Below are positions 1 to 10,925 of a stretch of DNA of 64,000 bases, one piece after another. Every line of letters starts with the position of its first letter. Positions within the stretch are counted from its first letter, which is position 1. This DNA is from Epiperipatus broadwayi (taxonomy: Eukaryota; Onychophora; Udeonychophora; Euonychophora; Peripatidae): assembly GCA_028023455.1 (NCBI GenBank), contig JAQFVV010012418.1, positions 5,885,244-5,949,243 on the forward strand, written 5' to 3'. The notes below the pieces were generated by a model. It did no database searches. It saw only the letters and a list, made by a program, of their open reading frames with translations, and was not told where the DNA came from. The position numbers were made by a program, and so were the translations under genes.

Positions 1-719
1 TGGGAAATTGAAGTATTAAATTTGTTTCAAAGAAGATACAGAACATGTTTAAATAAAACAAAGAAGTTTTTGGAATGAAAAAAAAAAACTATGGTCAAAG
101 AAATTGGATTAATTTCAGACTTTATTCTGCAATGCTTTGATAATGAGATTAAAAATTATAACTGTATATAGGTTATTTTGTTTTTTTATTTATATAATTT
201 ATATTTTTACAAATCATACATATTTATATCACAAAATTGTATTGTTATGAATGAAAACTAGATAATGTATTATCATTTGTAATTTTGAAGAAGACTATTG
301 GTTAGGAGAGATGTAGGAGAGAAAATATTAATTAGTAAAAAAAGGCATTAAAATATTTAAAAGTGGATTGGTTATTTTAAAACAATATAATATACAAAAT
401 TAATTTAAACAAAGATAAAATAATAATAATAATTTTCCAATAGCATAGTAATAAAGAAATTTAGAAAAACTATCAGACTGTGATTATTATTTAGCATCGT
501 CATAAATTTGAGATCAATTTGAAATCACTATTTATAATATATATGTTGTTTATATTATGACCAATATTAATTACAGAAATGTTAATGATGTTAGTCACTT
601 GTTTTAAATTATTTATTTATTTATTTTTTTAATTCAAAAAAGTAGCGAGGAAGAAAGATTCAAATTAAGACACAATTTTTAAAGTAGAAAATTTTATTTA
701 TAGTAATTAATTGGATTCA
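1..719. other. AT-rich non-coding DNA
   Basis: I see no convincing coding sequence, RNA gene or repeat here. If the PLXDC-like gene begins left of the window, this is intron. Confidence 0.5.
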
Positions 720-880
720 GTGCCCTATCTGGTTTAGTGCAGTGGTAGAGTGTCAGATCCTGGAGTGTAAGGTGCTTGGATTGATTCCAGTGCTGACATT
801 TACAGCTCCCCAAACTTTTTATGAACTCTTGAGCTGTAAAGTCATTTGATTATTATTGTTGGTATTATTGGTTTTATTAT
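720..880 (+). repeat. tRNA-derived SINE-like repeat, copy 1
   Basis: The head resembles a tRNA with an internal Pol III promoter. The A-box-like segment TGGTTTAGTGCAGTGG is at 730-745 and the B-box-like GGATTGATTCC at 778-788. The body shares phrases (a 'gaactcttga' segment and a 'catttgattatt' tail) with the copy at 12413. The tRNA-like part is imperfect and is followed by unrelated AT-rich sequence, so I read it as a SINE head and not a working tRNA gene. The 3' limit is approximate. Confidence 0.6.
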
Positions 881-2234
881 TTTGTTTAAATAGATTTTTC
901 AATATATCTTGCATTTCTAAAACTTATTGTGCAGCAAATTTTTCTCTTTGAAAAACTTCAAAATCATTTCAACCATATCTTTCCAATGAAAGTAATTAAT
1001 ATTGCATCTTTTTAGAATATCTTTGCAATGATTTGCCTAATGTGTACGGGATATATTTCTTCCACACAAATCATAGTCAGGTTTATTGTAAAATAATTAC
1101 TTTAAGAAGTCTAATTATTTCTGTTTATTTCACATTATGAAATCTATTAAAGTTACATCCTTATAAGAATCAATATTATTACATTCAGGATGCTGAAGAA
1201 CATAACGAAGGGTCTTTTTACTAATATTATAAAGCATCGTTAAATGAAAGTTTTTTTATATCTTTATGTTGTATATTAGGAATGAAGGATCCATATTTCA
1301 TTTCTTTACAATAAATTAGATAGAGTAAAATCCTATACGTAACTAATTTAGTTGAAGTAGTTATAGCATTATTCTTTAACTTATAAATACAGAAACAATA
1401 TAGCTTATATTCATATCCAAGTTCTTTTTTTAAAATTTTATTTAAAAATCTATTGAGATATTTAAATTGATTCACATTTTTATGCTAGCTAAAATACTTA
1501 CGTTTTTGAACCTTAGTTTCTAAAACAAAATCTTTGTAGAATACATTCGAAATATTAGATCATTTTTTGAATTGGCAAGAGTAAGTTCAGTAATCAATAT
1601 ATTCTTAATCTAGAAGAAAAATGTTGTTTTTATTTTTCTTTCACATTTAAATTCTCATCGTCAAATCTATATCACATTTTGGTGCCTACTTCTATGAAAT
1701 TGAATATAAACTTCTCCAAGGAAATCACAAAAAATAAAAGTAAAAAAACATTCTTATTAAACACCAGTTTTTGCTTCAAATGTCTCACAATTTTTTGTCA
1801 TCTATAATAATATTTCCTCTCATATTATTATATAGGATCTATATAATATGAATAAATTTTGATGGGCAATCACTGAATTTCAAACATTATCACACAGTTT
1901 TTTAATTAACTGACTTAAAAATATTTTGGCAAATTGGTTACACATTACATAAATCAAACTTTTTCTTACAGTCTTCTTTTTTTTTTGTATTTTCTTGACA
2001 ACAAAAATTATATCTATAATGTTTAATTCTTTAAATTCAAACTAATCTCTGATAACCATTTATCTATAATTGGAAGAATTTTTACAATAAAAATATTGAA
2101 AGTACTTTCTATAATAGACATTAATAATATTTAATAATACTGCAGTTTTTTTTTTTTTACTTTTTATAAATTGGAATAATAGATGCAATTTAAAATCAAA
2201 TGGCACACTTTCATAGTTTAATGTATTAACACAT
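881..2234. other. AT-rich non-coding DNA
   Basis: Nothing supportable. The 82-codon minus-strand open frame at 1227-1475 is lysine/tyrosine/isoleucine-rich low-complexity sequence with no recognisable motif. Confidence 0.5.
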
Positions 2235-2850
2235 TGACATACTCTCCCTACAGTAATGCTACACAGTGCAAGCCATAGTAATCAATGGATGCAAGAAGGT
2301 TTGTGCATAAAATCCCTATCTAGTGCCTAATTATCCAATATTTCCAGACTAGTTTTTAGCTGTGGCTTTCATCTCTGAGGAACCCTGGAAATGAGCACTG
2401 CACCCTAGATCTTAGAATCTAATGCAACCCTCCAGCAGGCACCTTTTACGTTTTTAATTAACTATAACGCTACAAGTTCAAAAATCAAAACAGATAATGT
2501 TTTTAATCCAAGTTCAATCACTTGTATAATCATATACATCTGAATCCAATTCAGTATCTATATATTTTTTTGTCTTTGGTTTTTTAATAACTATACTTGC
2601 TATCATCCTTTGGGCATAAATGGTATTAAACTACTAAACATCACATGATCACTATTTGTTATGTTTACACCAGCTGTTAAAGTAGTGACAAACTCTCTAT
2701 ATAGTAGTGCCACACAGTTCAAATCATAGTAGTCTGGAGATATTGGATGAGTAGGCAGTAGATAGGGATTTTATGCACAAATCTTCCTACAACCATTGAT
2801 TACTATAAATTTGCACTGTGTGGCATTACTGTATGGATAGTTTGTCCATG
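2235..2850. mobile_element. Family A hammerhead repeat, copy A1 (tandem plus inverted)
   Basis: The plus strand carries one nearly full family A unit (about 2235-2686), then the first 45 bp or so of a second unit (about 2687-2731). After that the sequence switches to the inverted orientation (about 2732-2850) and ends with the inverse of the starting motif. The ribozyme of the first unit is on the minus strand. The inverted part begins at GTC/TGGAG, the position of the predicted cleavage site (2734/2735). Copies are diverged, so the insertion is old. I could not identify a target duplication. Confidence 0.7.
2335..2388 (-). ncRNA. Degenerate type I hammerhead ribozyme motif (family A)
   Basis: This aligns with the intact motif at 19609-19663. 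It keeps AAAC, the TA loop and GTC, but the CTGANGA box is altered to an AGAGATGA-like sequence and the catalytic G12 is A. It is predicted to be inactive and is listed as a decayed family member. Confidence 0.4.
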
Positions 2851-2924
2851 AAAAGAAAGAGACTGATAAAGAAATTTAACAGTATTTTTATATAATAAAT
2901 ATGATGTAGCTATAATTATATGGA

Positions 2925-3860
2925 AGGAAGTGATAATAACCAGGTTAACTTATGGTAATGATGTGTTATGTGTTAGTAAAGAGGTGTTAAATTACTTAGA
3001 AAAAGTACAAAGAGAAGTAGGAAGACATGCACTAGATGCAGATGTATGGACAGCAAAGAAGGCAATTCAGGGAGAAATAAGATGGTCAAGTTATTATATA
3101 AGAGAAGCAAAAAGCAAAGTGAAAATGTTCGGTAGATTGCAATTTATGGATAATAAGAGAATAGCCAAAATAGTATTTAATTGGGTTATGAGTATAGGAC
3201 AGGCAACAAGATGAGTGAGAAAGGTAAAACGGTATGCAGAAGATTTGGATAAAGACTTTATGGCAGTAGATGCTATAATAACAAAGAAGGGGATAGAAGA
3301 ATAGATGTGCTAAAAATAGAGACCTGGAAAGATGAAGAAATAATATGAAGAATAAAAAAAGTTTAAATATATATAGAAGTAAATAAAATATTGGGTGCGA
3401 GTTAATTTATGATAATAGCAAGGAAAGTAGTTTATTGTTTAAGACTCAAACAAGATCTTTAACAACAAGGGAATATATACATAACTGGAAAAAATATGGG
3501 TGAATTAGTCTTCAAGTTGTTTAAGGAAAGCATAGAAATATTAGGTATCTGTTAATTGAATATAAATACCTGCAAACAGAAAGGGTACACATAATGAAGT
3601 TACGGGAGACTAAATATAAACAAAGAAATGGGTTCTTGGTTTTTATACTGAGTTTGGGAAAAGATAAAGGGGATTTAGATATAAAAGCCATAGTGTTGAC
3701 AAAGATTAGAATGAGATGGAACAGGATAGTGAAGAATATGGGAAAAACTTAGGTTGGAGAATGGAAGGGGAAGCTAAGGTGGTTAACAGATTTTTCTGGG
3801 CATTGCGGCTGAGAGATTCCTGACTTCGATAAAGGAGAAGCTGTAGTTCATCACATCACA
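2925..3860 (+). pseudogene. LINE reverse transcriptase C-terminal relic
   Basis: An open stretch at 2930-3214 reads like the region after the RT palm of non-LTR retrotransposons: a LTYGNDVL segment, LEKVQREVGRHAL, then GEIRWSSYYIREAKSK and a FGRLQFMDNKR segment. These match the usual 'YG..vw...LE.vQ...gR..Lga...A..GelGWss...R' pattern. Downstream to about 3860, three frames interrupted by stops carry further basic, tryptophan-containing pieces typical of a LINE C-terminus. No RT palm motif or endonuclease is present, so the copy is truncated at its 5' end and dead. The clade is uncertain. Confidence 0.65.
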
Positions 3861-3861
3861 T

Positions 3862-3920
3862 CTGTTTTAGCAGTTTGTATAAGCATAGGAAATGGTGTTC
3901 ATGTGATGTTTAGTGGTTCA
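3862..3920 (-). repeat. Family A fragment
   Basis: The segment ending 'catgtgatgtttagtggtt' matches the inverted tail of family A units, as also seen near 6110 and 38600. Only this end of the unit is present. Strand is given in the sense of the inverted unit. Confidence 0.5.
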
Positions 3921-4884
3921 GAGTATTCATGAAAAATGTCACTAGTTTTGAAACTAATGTATCACCAATATATTTTAAAATTTGTTCAGGTATTTTCTCA
4001 AAACCTGCAATCTTTGCATTTTTAAGATTGCAAAAAGCTATTTTAACTTCATCTAATTGGATATCATTATCCAAACTATGTGAATCAGGTAGATATAGTC
4101 ATTATAAGCATTTATTTGAATTCTTGTATAATTATTCAAAAGTTGAGGAAAATATTCTTTCTGTTCATCATAAAGTATTTTGATTATCAATAATAAAGTG
4201 TCATATATTGATTTAATATGATTACAGTGCATGAAAAAAAAAGAAGAAGCTCTAAAGTGATTATGATCAGCTACTGATTCTTCTTTGTGGTTTTAATCTT
4301 TCAATTATTTTTAAGCTTTCTTAATAGTTATTGATTTCTATTTTCCATGTTATGAAATTCCACATTCAATTTATTATTCTATCAAGCATAAAATGCCAAT
4401 TGTTTTTTACAAAATTAAGTTATTAATTATAGAATCATTGTCTAATAAGCAATCAGAATTCTTCTTTTTTATTGAGTCCAAGAATAGGTTAACTCTATTC
4501 ACAACAGATACATTAAAAGAATTCCATTTCTCAATAAATTGACAAGTTCAAAAATCCAAATTTACAATTTTAGACTTTAATATCAGTTGAAATTTAGCAT
4601 GATAAGAATAAACATCAATTTTTTTACCAAAATGTTTGGGATAGAACCTATTTTTTAATACACTAATTATTTTAACTACAGTATATTATTTGTTTAACAA
4701 TCTATATTTTTATATAGTTGTGTAATATTTTACATGTTGATTCCTAACTATAATATAATCTATAAGATGCCATCATTTTGAAAGTAGACGCATTCAAGTT
4801 GTTTTAAAGCAATTTTTATATAAACAAAATTTTTGCTATAATCACTCCATATACTGCATCAAAATTCATTTCGAATTTTAAAAC
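3921..4884. other. AT-rich non-coding DNA
   Basis: Only short open frames occur here (such as 3929-4183, plus) and none has recognisable motifs. Confidence 0.45.
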
Positions 4885-5235
4885 AGTAGCAAATTCCATA
4901 CAGTAGAATCACCCAGTGCAAGTCTTAGTAATCAATGGATTCAAGAATATTTGTACATAAAATCTTTATCTAGTGTCTACTCATCCAATATTCCTAGACT
5001 AGTTTCTAACTTGTAGCTTTCATCAGTGAAGAGCTTTGGATTTGAGGGCACTGCACTTAGATCTTAGGATTTACAGCAACACTCCAGAAGCCACTTTTTA
5101 CCTATTTAGTTTACTATAAAGCTATGACCCCAAGATAAAAACACAATAATGTTTTCAATCCAAGCTAATTTTCTTGTATAATCATATTGATATGAACCCA
5201 GTTAGATATCTATGTGTTTTGGTATTGCTATGTCT
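4885..5235 (+). mobile_element. Family A hammerhead repeat, copy A2
   Basis: A single forward unit starts with a diverged 'ccatacagta' motif and continues through the 'tcatccaatatt' block, the ribozyme (minus strand), the 'cactgcac..agatcttagga' block and the 'acacaataatgttttcaatcc' block. A matching inverted end lies at 6050-6150. The two may be halves of one fold-back insertion separated by the GC-richer block at 5280-6000. Confidence 0.65.
4985..5039 (-). ncRNA. Hammerhead ribozyme motif with intact core (family A, copy A2)
   Basis: On the minus strand the order is a CCAA stem-I strand, TCTTCA, CTGATGA, a short stem II, GAAAC, TA, GTC and a TTGG closing strand. All core bases (C3 to A9, G12 to A14, U16.1, C17) are present. 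The inner part of stem I has two A/C mismatches and stem II is weakened, so the fold is probably poor although the catalytic bases are kept. Confidence 0.55.
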
Positions 5236-5620
5236 TAGCTCTAAGTTTGCTATATCTTAGCTCTATAATCCCAGAGTAAGAATAATAAATTATTTTAGGA
5301 ATCAATTTTCTTTAGAACATAAAGGAAAGAAAACCCACAGTGGCGCAATTTCTTCATGCACTTTAATACAAGTTACATTATATAAGAATAGTAGGATATA
5401 TAAATATACCATGATATAATATTCATATGAGTTCACACTCTACTCAGTTGCATAAGTCCTTTCTCCATTGCTTTGGAATGTAAGTCTCTTTCACTTAATA
5501 CATACTCTATAATTAAATAACAACAGAAGGCAATACATTACCTTTGCCATGATTAAAGTCTTAATCCTGCAGGCTCTTAAAGCATTTTAAAATAAGAGAT
5601 CAGGGCAATCTGTTTTAACC

Positions 5621-5875
5621 CTAATTATCTTGGGTATCTTCAGGAGTCGAGACCCTGGGTAATAAGATGTCCCCCACTGGTTTCTTCCGTTGCTTCTTCC
5701 TGAAAGGAATTCCAGTTGACCTGAATGACGAAGATGCAAGAAAAAGGGACTGCTTTTTCTGTTCCAGTCTTTTATACTTTTTTGCTTTTTTGTTTTCTGG
5801 AGTAATAATGTAGTTCAGGAGGATCCAGGTGGAGAATTTTATCAGTTCAATCTTTACTGGAACTTCAATTAGTAG
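5621..5875 (-). other. Unrecognised open stretch of 84 codons in a GC-richer patch
   Basis: The minus strand is open from 5875 to a TAG at 5621-5623, with no internal ATG. The product would be basic and serine-rich, with a cluster FRKKQRKKP and the tail GDILLPRVSTPEDTQDN. Composition is richer in G+C than the surroundings. I do not recognise a family. It could be a terminal exon of a gene on the other strand, or the 3' part of a retroelement polyprotein; nearby family A fragments favour a mobile origin. The upstream boundary and any splice acceptor are unclear. Confidence 0.25.
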
Positions 5876-6049
5876 TTAGCTGATACTAATTGAATTTTTT
5901 CCATTATCTGATTTTCCTTTCCGTAATTAATTCCTGTTATAATGTTTTGATTTAAATTTTATGCAATTAATGTTCGAATTTCTCTATTACTTTATTTCTT
6001 TTTAATATTATTTTTATCTCTTCACATAATTTTAATATACACACATTTC

Positions 6050-6150
6050 AGGTGTAAGGCTTGCACTGGGTTGCATTTCTGTATGGAGAGTTTGCTACTG
6101 TTTTAACAGCTTGTGTAAGCATAGAAAATGGTGATTATGTGACATTACAA
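6050..6150 (-). repeat. Family A inverted end fragment
   Basis: It contains the inverse of the unit start ('ctgtatggagagtttgct') followed by the family tail ('agcttgtgtaagcatagaaa', 'gtgattatgtgacat'). It is probably the partner of the forward unit at 4885. Confidence 0.55.
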
Positions 6151-6282
6151 ATTTTCAAAGCCAATGTCTTTAATACACATTATATACATATATGAGTGCA
6201 CATGTCTGTAATAATGTATTTATATAAACTGTTCAAGCATAATATACTTTTACATAAATAATTTACCTTTTTCTGATTTTAG

Positions 6283-6425
6283 ATTGCATAACAATTAAAA
6301 CTTGTGCAGAATGTAATGCTGCAAATATAAGTTTACTTTGTGGATGGTGCGAACCTCTTAAGAGATGTTCTGATGGATTTGACAGGCATCGACAAGATTG
6401 GCTAGATAAAAAATGCTCAGAAGTG
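6283..6425 (+). CDS. PLXDC-like protein, PSI-domain exon
   Basis: This internal exon follows a pyrimidine-rich acceptor ending in TAG at 6280-6282 and ends at a consensus donor GTAAGT at 6426. The first two bases complete a codon begun upstream; 47 codons follow and the exon ends in phase 0. The peptide is a cysteine-rich PSI (plexin-semaphorin-integrin) module with TCAECN, the signature CGWC, and later C residues in KRCSDG and KKCSEV. In PLXDC1/2 (TEM7/TEM7R) this domain lies outside the cell between the nidogen-like region and the membrane. The next exon joins in frame, and the membrane and tail exons downstream support the family call. The upstream exons were not found in the window. Confidence 0.8.
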
Positions 6426-7059
6426 GTAAGTTTTAATGCTTTTTTTAAAAGGACAGATAAATAAATATACAGTAGATCTAAGAAGTATCAATCATATAAA
6501 TGTTAAGTTTGTTATTTTATATTTGCCATTGCTAATATGGTATAATGTTCTCTCATGAATATTTTTTATATTATTAACATTTATTCAAATATAATAAAGC
6601 ATTTTGTACATCATTTACTGAAAGTAATGTAAAATGTAGAGGATTAGTAGAAAGGATTTAGAAACTTGATTTTAGAATGGCAGAATGCATAAAAAAAAAG
6701 TCATTATTTAAAATAGAGAAATCAAAATAAAATTAATATACTATAATAAACAATAATATAATAAATGAAGATAAATACTACATCATAAAATTTAAAAAAG
6801 ATGTAGATATTATTTAATTTAATTAAAAATAGTCAGTGACAGCCTGCGAAATTTTTAAGTAGGGCTGCTTTATTGGTAAAATGGAACGGTACTTGTTAAA
6901 AAGCATTATTATTCTGTGTTTTTACACAGAAACAGTGCCACCAAGCGATGTACTGTGACTATTTAATAAGTACCAATGGAACATATCAAAATTGTATTTT
7001 ATTAAAAAATAAACATACATGAAAATGAAATAAAAATAATTTTTATTTAAATATAAAAT
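6426..7059. other. Intron sequence
   Basis: This is the start of the 12-kb intron 6426-18497. A short segment beginning CAGTGACAGCCTGCG near 6833 looks like a possible hAT terminal repeat next to the hAT relic, but I found no matching inverted copy at the other side. Confidence 0.4.
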
Positions 7060-9165
7060 CCATTCTTTTATTTTTAATTCTGACAAAATTTTTCAATCAT
7101 CTTTTTATTAAAATTTTTTACTAGCAAAATTATGTTTTTTTTTCAATGGAAGTTATTGACAAAGCATTAATTGATCTTAGTTTATACTGTTTCTTAAAAT
7201 TAATTTTATTCTTTTTTAAGTAGAAAAACATCTTTCTGGTTCTGCTGTAATCATTGTAATTATAACCAATATTTTTATAAGTTTGATTGTTTTAGTAAAA
7301 CACTTGACAAATTTTCTTCAGTTAATTGATTTAATAATGCAAGTAAACCATTAAAGTTATGAAATTCTTTTCGAGAATAAAATATTTATAATTCTCTTTT
7401 TAATTTTTTTTGAACCAGATCTGATTACTTATTACATGTTTCTTTTATTCAAAAATTGGTGATTCCTTATTTTCGAAATTCTTTTAGTAAAATAATTTAG
7501 TAGCTTTTAAATGATTCATAAAAGAAAATCTTTATTTTACCTCTTTACAAATAATATCACATTGTATATTTCTTTACTCTCCATAATTTTATACATGCTG
7601 CCAGATTCACAAAAGGTCAAGTTATGAATTTCTGAAATTACTTTATAAAATTTGTTCAATGTTCTTTGAATTTTATAAGCATCAACATTTCTAGATTGCA
7701 TTGGGTTGTCTAATATTTTGACATGTGGCATAATGATGAAAAAATTCTAGCAAAAATAAAAATGTCTTATTTTTTAATAATCCTAAAAATCCCATGAAAG
7801 CTTATATAGTTTTATCAGTAGTTTTTAAGAACTGCAATTCCTCAAAACATTTTATAATGTTATCTTTGTTTTCAAAAACTGTATTAAAATGTTCTCATTA
7901 AAATTTAATATGTGTTCAATGATTTCGGGATATGCACATTAAGAATGTTGCTACTATTCCCAACAAATTTGCAAAAAACAATTACACAGATATAATGGTT
8001 ATAGAAATATGTTTCCTAATAAGGTCTACTTAGTATTCATAGCAATGAATAAAATGTGCATTTTGAAAAACCTATTATATTTTATATTGCACACTTTCTT
8101 GTTCAACTTTCATGATATTAGTTTCATCATATGCTTGAGCTATTAATATGCTTAAATTATTTTTCAATACCTTATGAATTTCATTAAATAAACATTTAGA
8201 TATATCATTTGCACTCATATTTTCAAGATTAAAAAATTCCCAAAATCACTCCTATATTAATCCATGAAGACAATAATGGAAAACAATAACTGATTGTAAT
8301 TATAAATTTTATTAAATGCACATTATTATATTAAGTAATATTTGCTAAGGCTGTAACCTTAGGAATAAGCATCTGAAAAATTTGAAGGTAAAGACCTCTA
8401 CAGGTCTTAAACACAAGCTTGTGTTTAAGACCTGTAGAGGTCCTTACCTTCGAATTTTTCAGACACTTATTCCTAAGGTTACAGCCTTAGCAAATATTAC
8501 TTAATAACTGATTGTGTATTTTCAGAAATGTCTAGTATTGTCAGCTATGATAGCTACATATGATGTTTTTTTCAATTTATAATGCTATTTGTTCTTGACA
8601 AACTTCTAACATATCTTGCAGCAATTCATTTTGAATAGTTTTTGATGTCTTTTAAATACTGAACTGCTATCTAAATGTTTTTACAAAGAGGGATTAAAAG
8701 TTGTAATAAAATTTATTAATCCTTTAAAAATTTTTGAATTTTCTGATGAATCATTTTCATTATGTCCATTAGAATTTGCAACAAAATTTTATACAATTTA
8801 TTATTTTTGATAACATTTTCTCTTTTTTTTTTCATTTGCTTATTGTAATTCAATATTGCTATTCTATAAGTCTTGTTAAGTTATTCAAAAATATTAACTT
8901 GTCCAAAAATGATAATGAAACCATATTTTTCATGTGTTTTCATGAATTTTTGATGGTTTTCACATTTTTTTTTAATATTCTACTTATATTTGTAAAACCA
9001 CTCTTAGTCCATACATTATCATCACCAAAAAGTAAGCAAGGATAACACAACAGACCATTTCTAATTTTGCAACTACTCAACCATTTTATTTTTCCATACC
9101 AATCATTATTAAAAGATCTAATGTATTTTTTTGTTTTTATTAATTGTTGTTTGACAAATAATAAT
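7060..9165 (-). pseudogene. hAT transposase pseudogene (ZMYM1-like group)
   Basis: Read on the minus strand with many stops and frame changes, the pieces appear in the right order. A TTF-type zinc-finger region with CYPCLLFGDDNVW and TKSGFTNISRILKK lies near 9120-8930. A central region near 8060-7800 contains AHFIHC-like and LFFANL pieces. The C-terminal dimerisation part near 7240-7130 contains AEPERCFST-like and NALSITSIEKK pieces. These are hallmarks of hAT transposases, including domesticated ZMYM1-type proteins. The copy is dead, has no uninterrupted domain, and is split by a palindromic insertion at 8298-8502. Terminal repeats and target duplication were not resolved. Confidence 0.65.
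8298..8515. mobile_element. 174-bp near-perfect palindrome inserted in the hAT relic
   Basis: From 8331 to 8504 the sequence is its own inverse with only a few mismatches. Each arm is 87 bp and the centre is the HindIII-like AAGCTT at 8415-8420. The 13-bp sequence AATAACTGATTGT occurs at 8285-8297 and again at 8503-8515, so about 205 bp were inserted with a 13-bp duplication. The insert has no ORF, no poly(A) tail and no recognisable hammerhead core. A fold-back non-autonomous element, or an insertion made by LINE-type machinery, are both possible. Confidence 0.7.
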
Positions 9166-10029
9166 ATCTGGAATAGTTTTGACCCTTACTTTTTATTTCA
9201 GTTTTTTATGGTGGGAAAATGTAATTTTTTAAATATATATTCAACACTAACAATCACTATGATAAATATTTAAATTTTTTTTATTATTTTGTTATATTTT
9301 TCTGTAATAAATTGTAACAGTCAGCTTATATACCTTTAATTGATTCGGGTGCCACCTGATTATGCTTTGAGGAAATGAGACTGGTACATATATTTTATTT
9401 ATATGTTTTAATATAATTTGAAATATTTTCTTTAATATGCAATGATGATGACCATTACACAACCACTATTTGCAATACTTTCCCAAATCATATAGGACAT
9501 GATCTACTGCCAATGAAATGGATATGGAATTAATTTGCAGACCTGACAACATGTAACATATTATTTAAACAGATAACAAAACAATAATTTATTTACAAAG
9601 TATCGCAGTTGTCACACAAGATAATGTTCTTTTACCCTAAACATGCTTACATTATTGATTATATCGTAAAAATTTTCTTTATAATTTGATTATTTTTTTA
9701 TGACTATAATTTAATAATAATAACAGTTTCATAAGCATTTCTCCATTGTCTTTAAAATTTTAGTTCAAACTTATGCTGGAAAACCAATACAAAATGATCA
9801 TAGTTATTTGTAAAGGGCCAAAGGTTTATTTTGATTAATTTTAAAACTTTAATCTTTCAGTTACATATTATATCATTAACATGACAATATGATTGAACAC
9901 ATTTGTTGTAGAGTAAATATTGGCATTTAATACATCCTTAATATGATCCTATGCATGGTTGACTCTCACAAATTCAATACCTTAATTTCTATTATGTGTA
10001 TATCTAATTTGGGATTATTTTAATCAAGA
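9166..10029. other. Intron sequence without recognised features
   Basis: It lies between two hAT relics of opposite orientation. I see no reliable coding motifs; parts may be unrecognised ends of those elements. Confidence 0.4.
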
Positions 10030-10925
10030 TACGGTTTTTTACAGTGATAATTCTAGGGAATGGCCACTTTAGATCAAAATCCCAATTTAATAATAACTCA
10101 ACTTAATTAATTGAGGTAGTCCTTTTGGATTCAACCACAAGCTTAAATTTTCCAAGAAATTATTATAAGTTTTGAAATAAGTGAAATTTCAGCTGTAGGG
10201 GTTGCTTTAAAGTACAAGGAATTAAAAATATAATTAAAAGCCAGACAAGATAATAAATTCATTCCTCAATTTTGCAAACAAAAGATATCATTCTATATAA
10301 ATGAAGGAACTGTAAACAAAGGAAATTTTGAAAGTCATGATTTTAAGTTTTTATGAAAATTGCATTTATTACTTAGAAATGTGGAAAAATAACCTTGTTA
10401 GCACAGAAAAATTTTCATGAATAAAAATAAAACTGAATTTTGAGCTTCAGCAGTCAAGTATTGAAGCATTAGTAGAATTTATTAACTCATTTCTCCTTGA
10501 AGAATCAGTTACTGATAGATAAAACTTTTGATGGAATTTCAGTTATAAATAAATACTGCAAGATTTAAAACAAAAAATTGAGAAAAGAAAACCATTAAGG
10601 AGGAATATCAAAGCTTTTAAAAATATTACTTTTAATGTTACTGATTTATGGGTTAGGAGTTCATAATGCTTTGCACAAATGGATATGAATATCCTAAATT
10701 CACAAAATTATTAGAATGTATTTTTTGTCTACCCGGATTCATAGCACCAGTTGAACAAGTTTTTAATAGAAAACACTAAGTGCCTATTAGAAGTAAAAGT
10801 AAATACAGATGTCAATTATGGAGAGTTCTATGAACTAATTAAAGATGATAAAGTTTTAAAAAAAAGATGATAAAGTTTTAAAAAAAATTCATTCAAATGA
10901 AAAATATGACTAGTTAAAAAAATTA
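10030..10925 (+). pseudogene. hAT transposase C-terminal relic
   Basis: On the plus strand near 10660-10780 the reading GYEYPKFTKLLECIFCLPG followed by a PVEQVF piece fits the hAT C-terminal dimerisation block ('fp.la...l.ipvs.a..ERvFS'). A second frame then gives EVKVNTDVNYGEFYELIKDD and, around a short duplication, HSNEKYD. This resembles the final segment of another hAT group. Upstream stretches from about 10030 have weak hAT-like character. The copy is broken by stops and carries a 20-bp tandem duplication near 10845-10885. The start is uncertain. Confidence 0.5.

Noticed and set aside
730-800. Possible tRNA gene
   Set aside because: A- and B-box-like segments exist, but the cloverleaf is poor and a second copy at 12413 shares the same non-tRNA body, so a SINE is the better reading.
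3929-4183. 84-codon plus-strand frame
   Set aside because: No motif, and no homology that I recognise; it begins in DNA adjoining a LINE relic and a family A fragment.
8331-8504. Palindrome as a hammerhead element
   Set aside because: One arm has CTGAAAA near a GAAGG, but there is no CTGANGA box paired with GAAA and no GTC at the right place.
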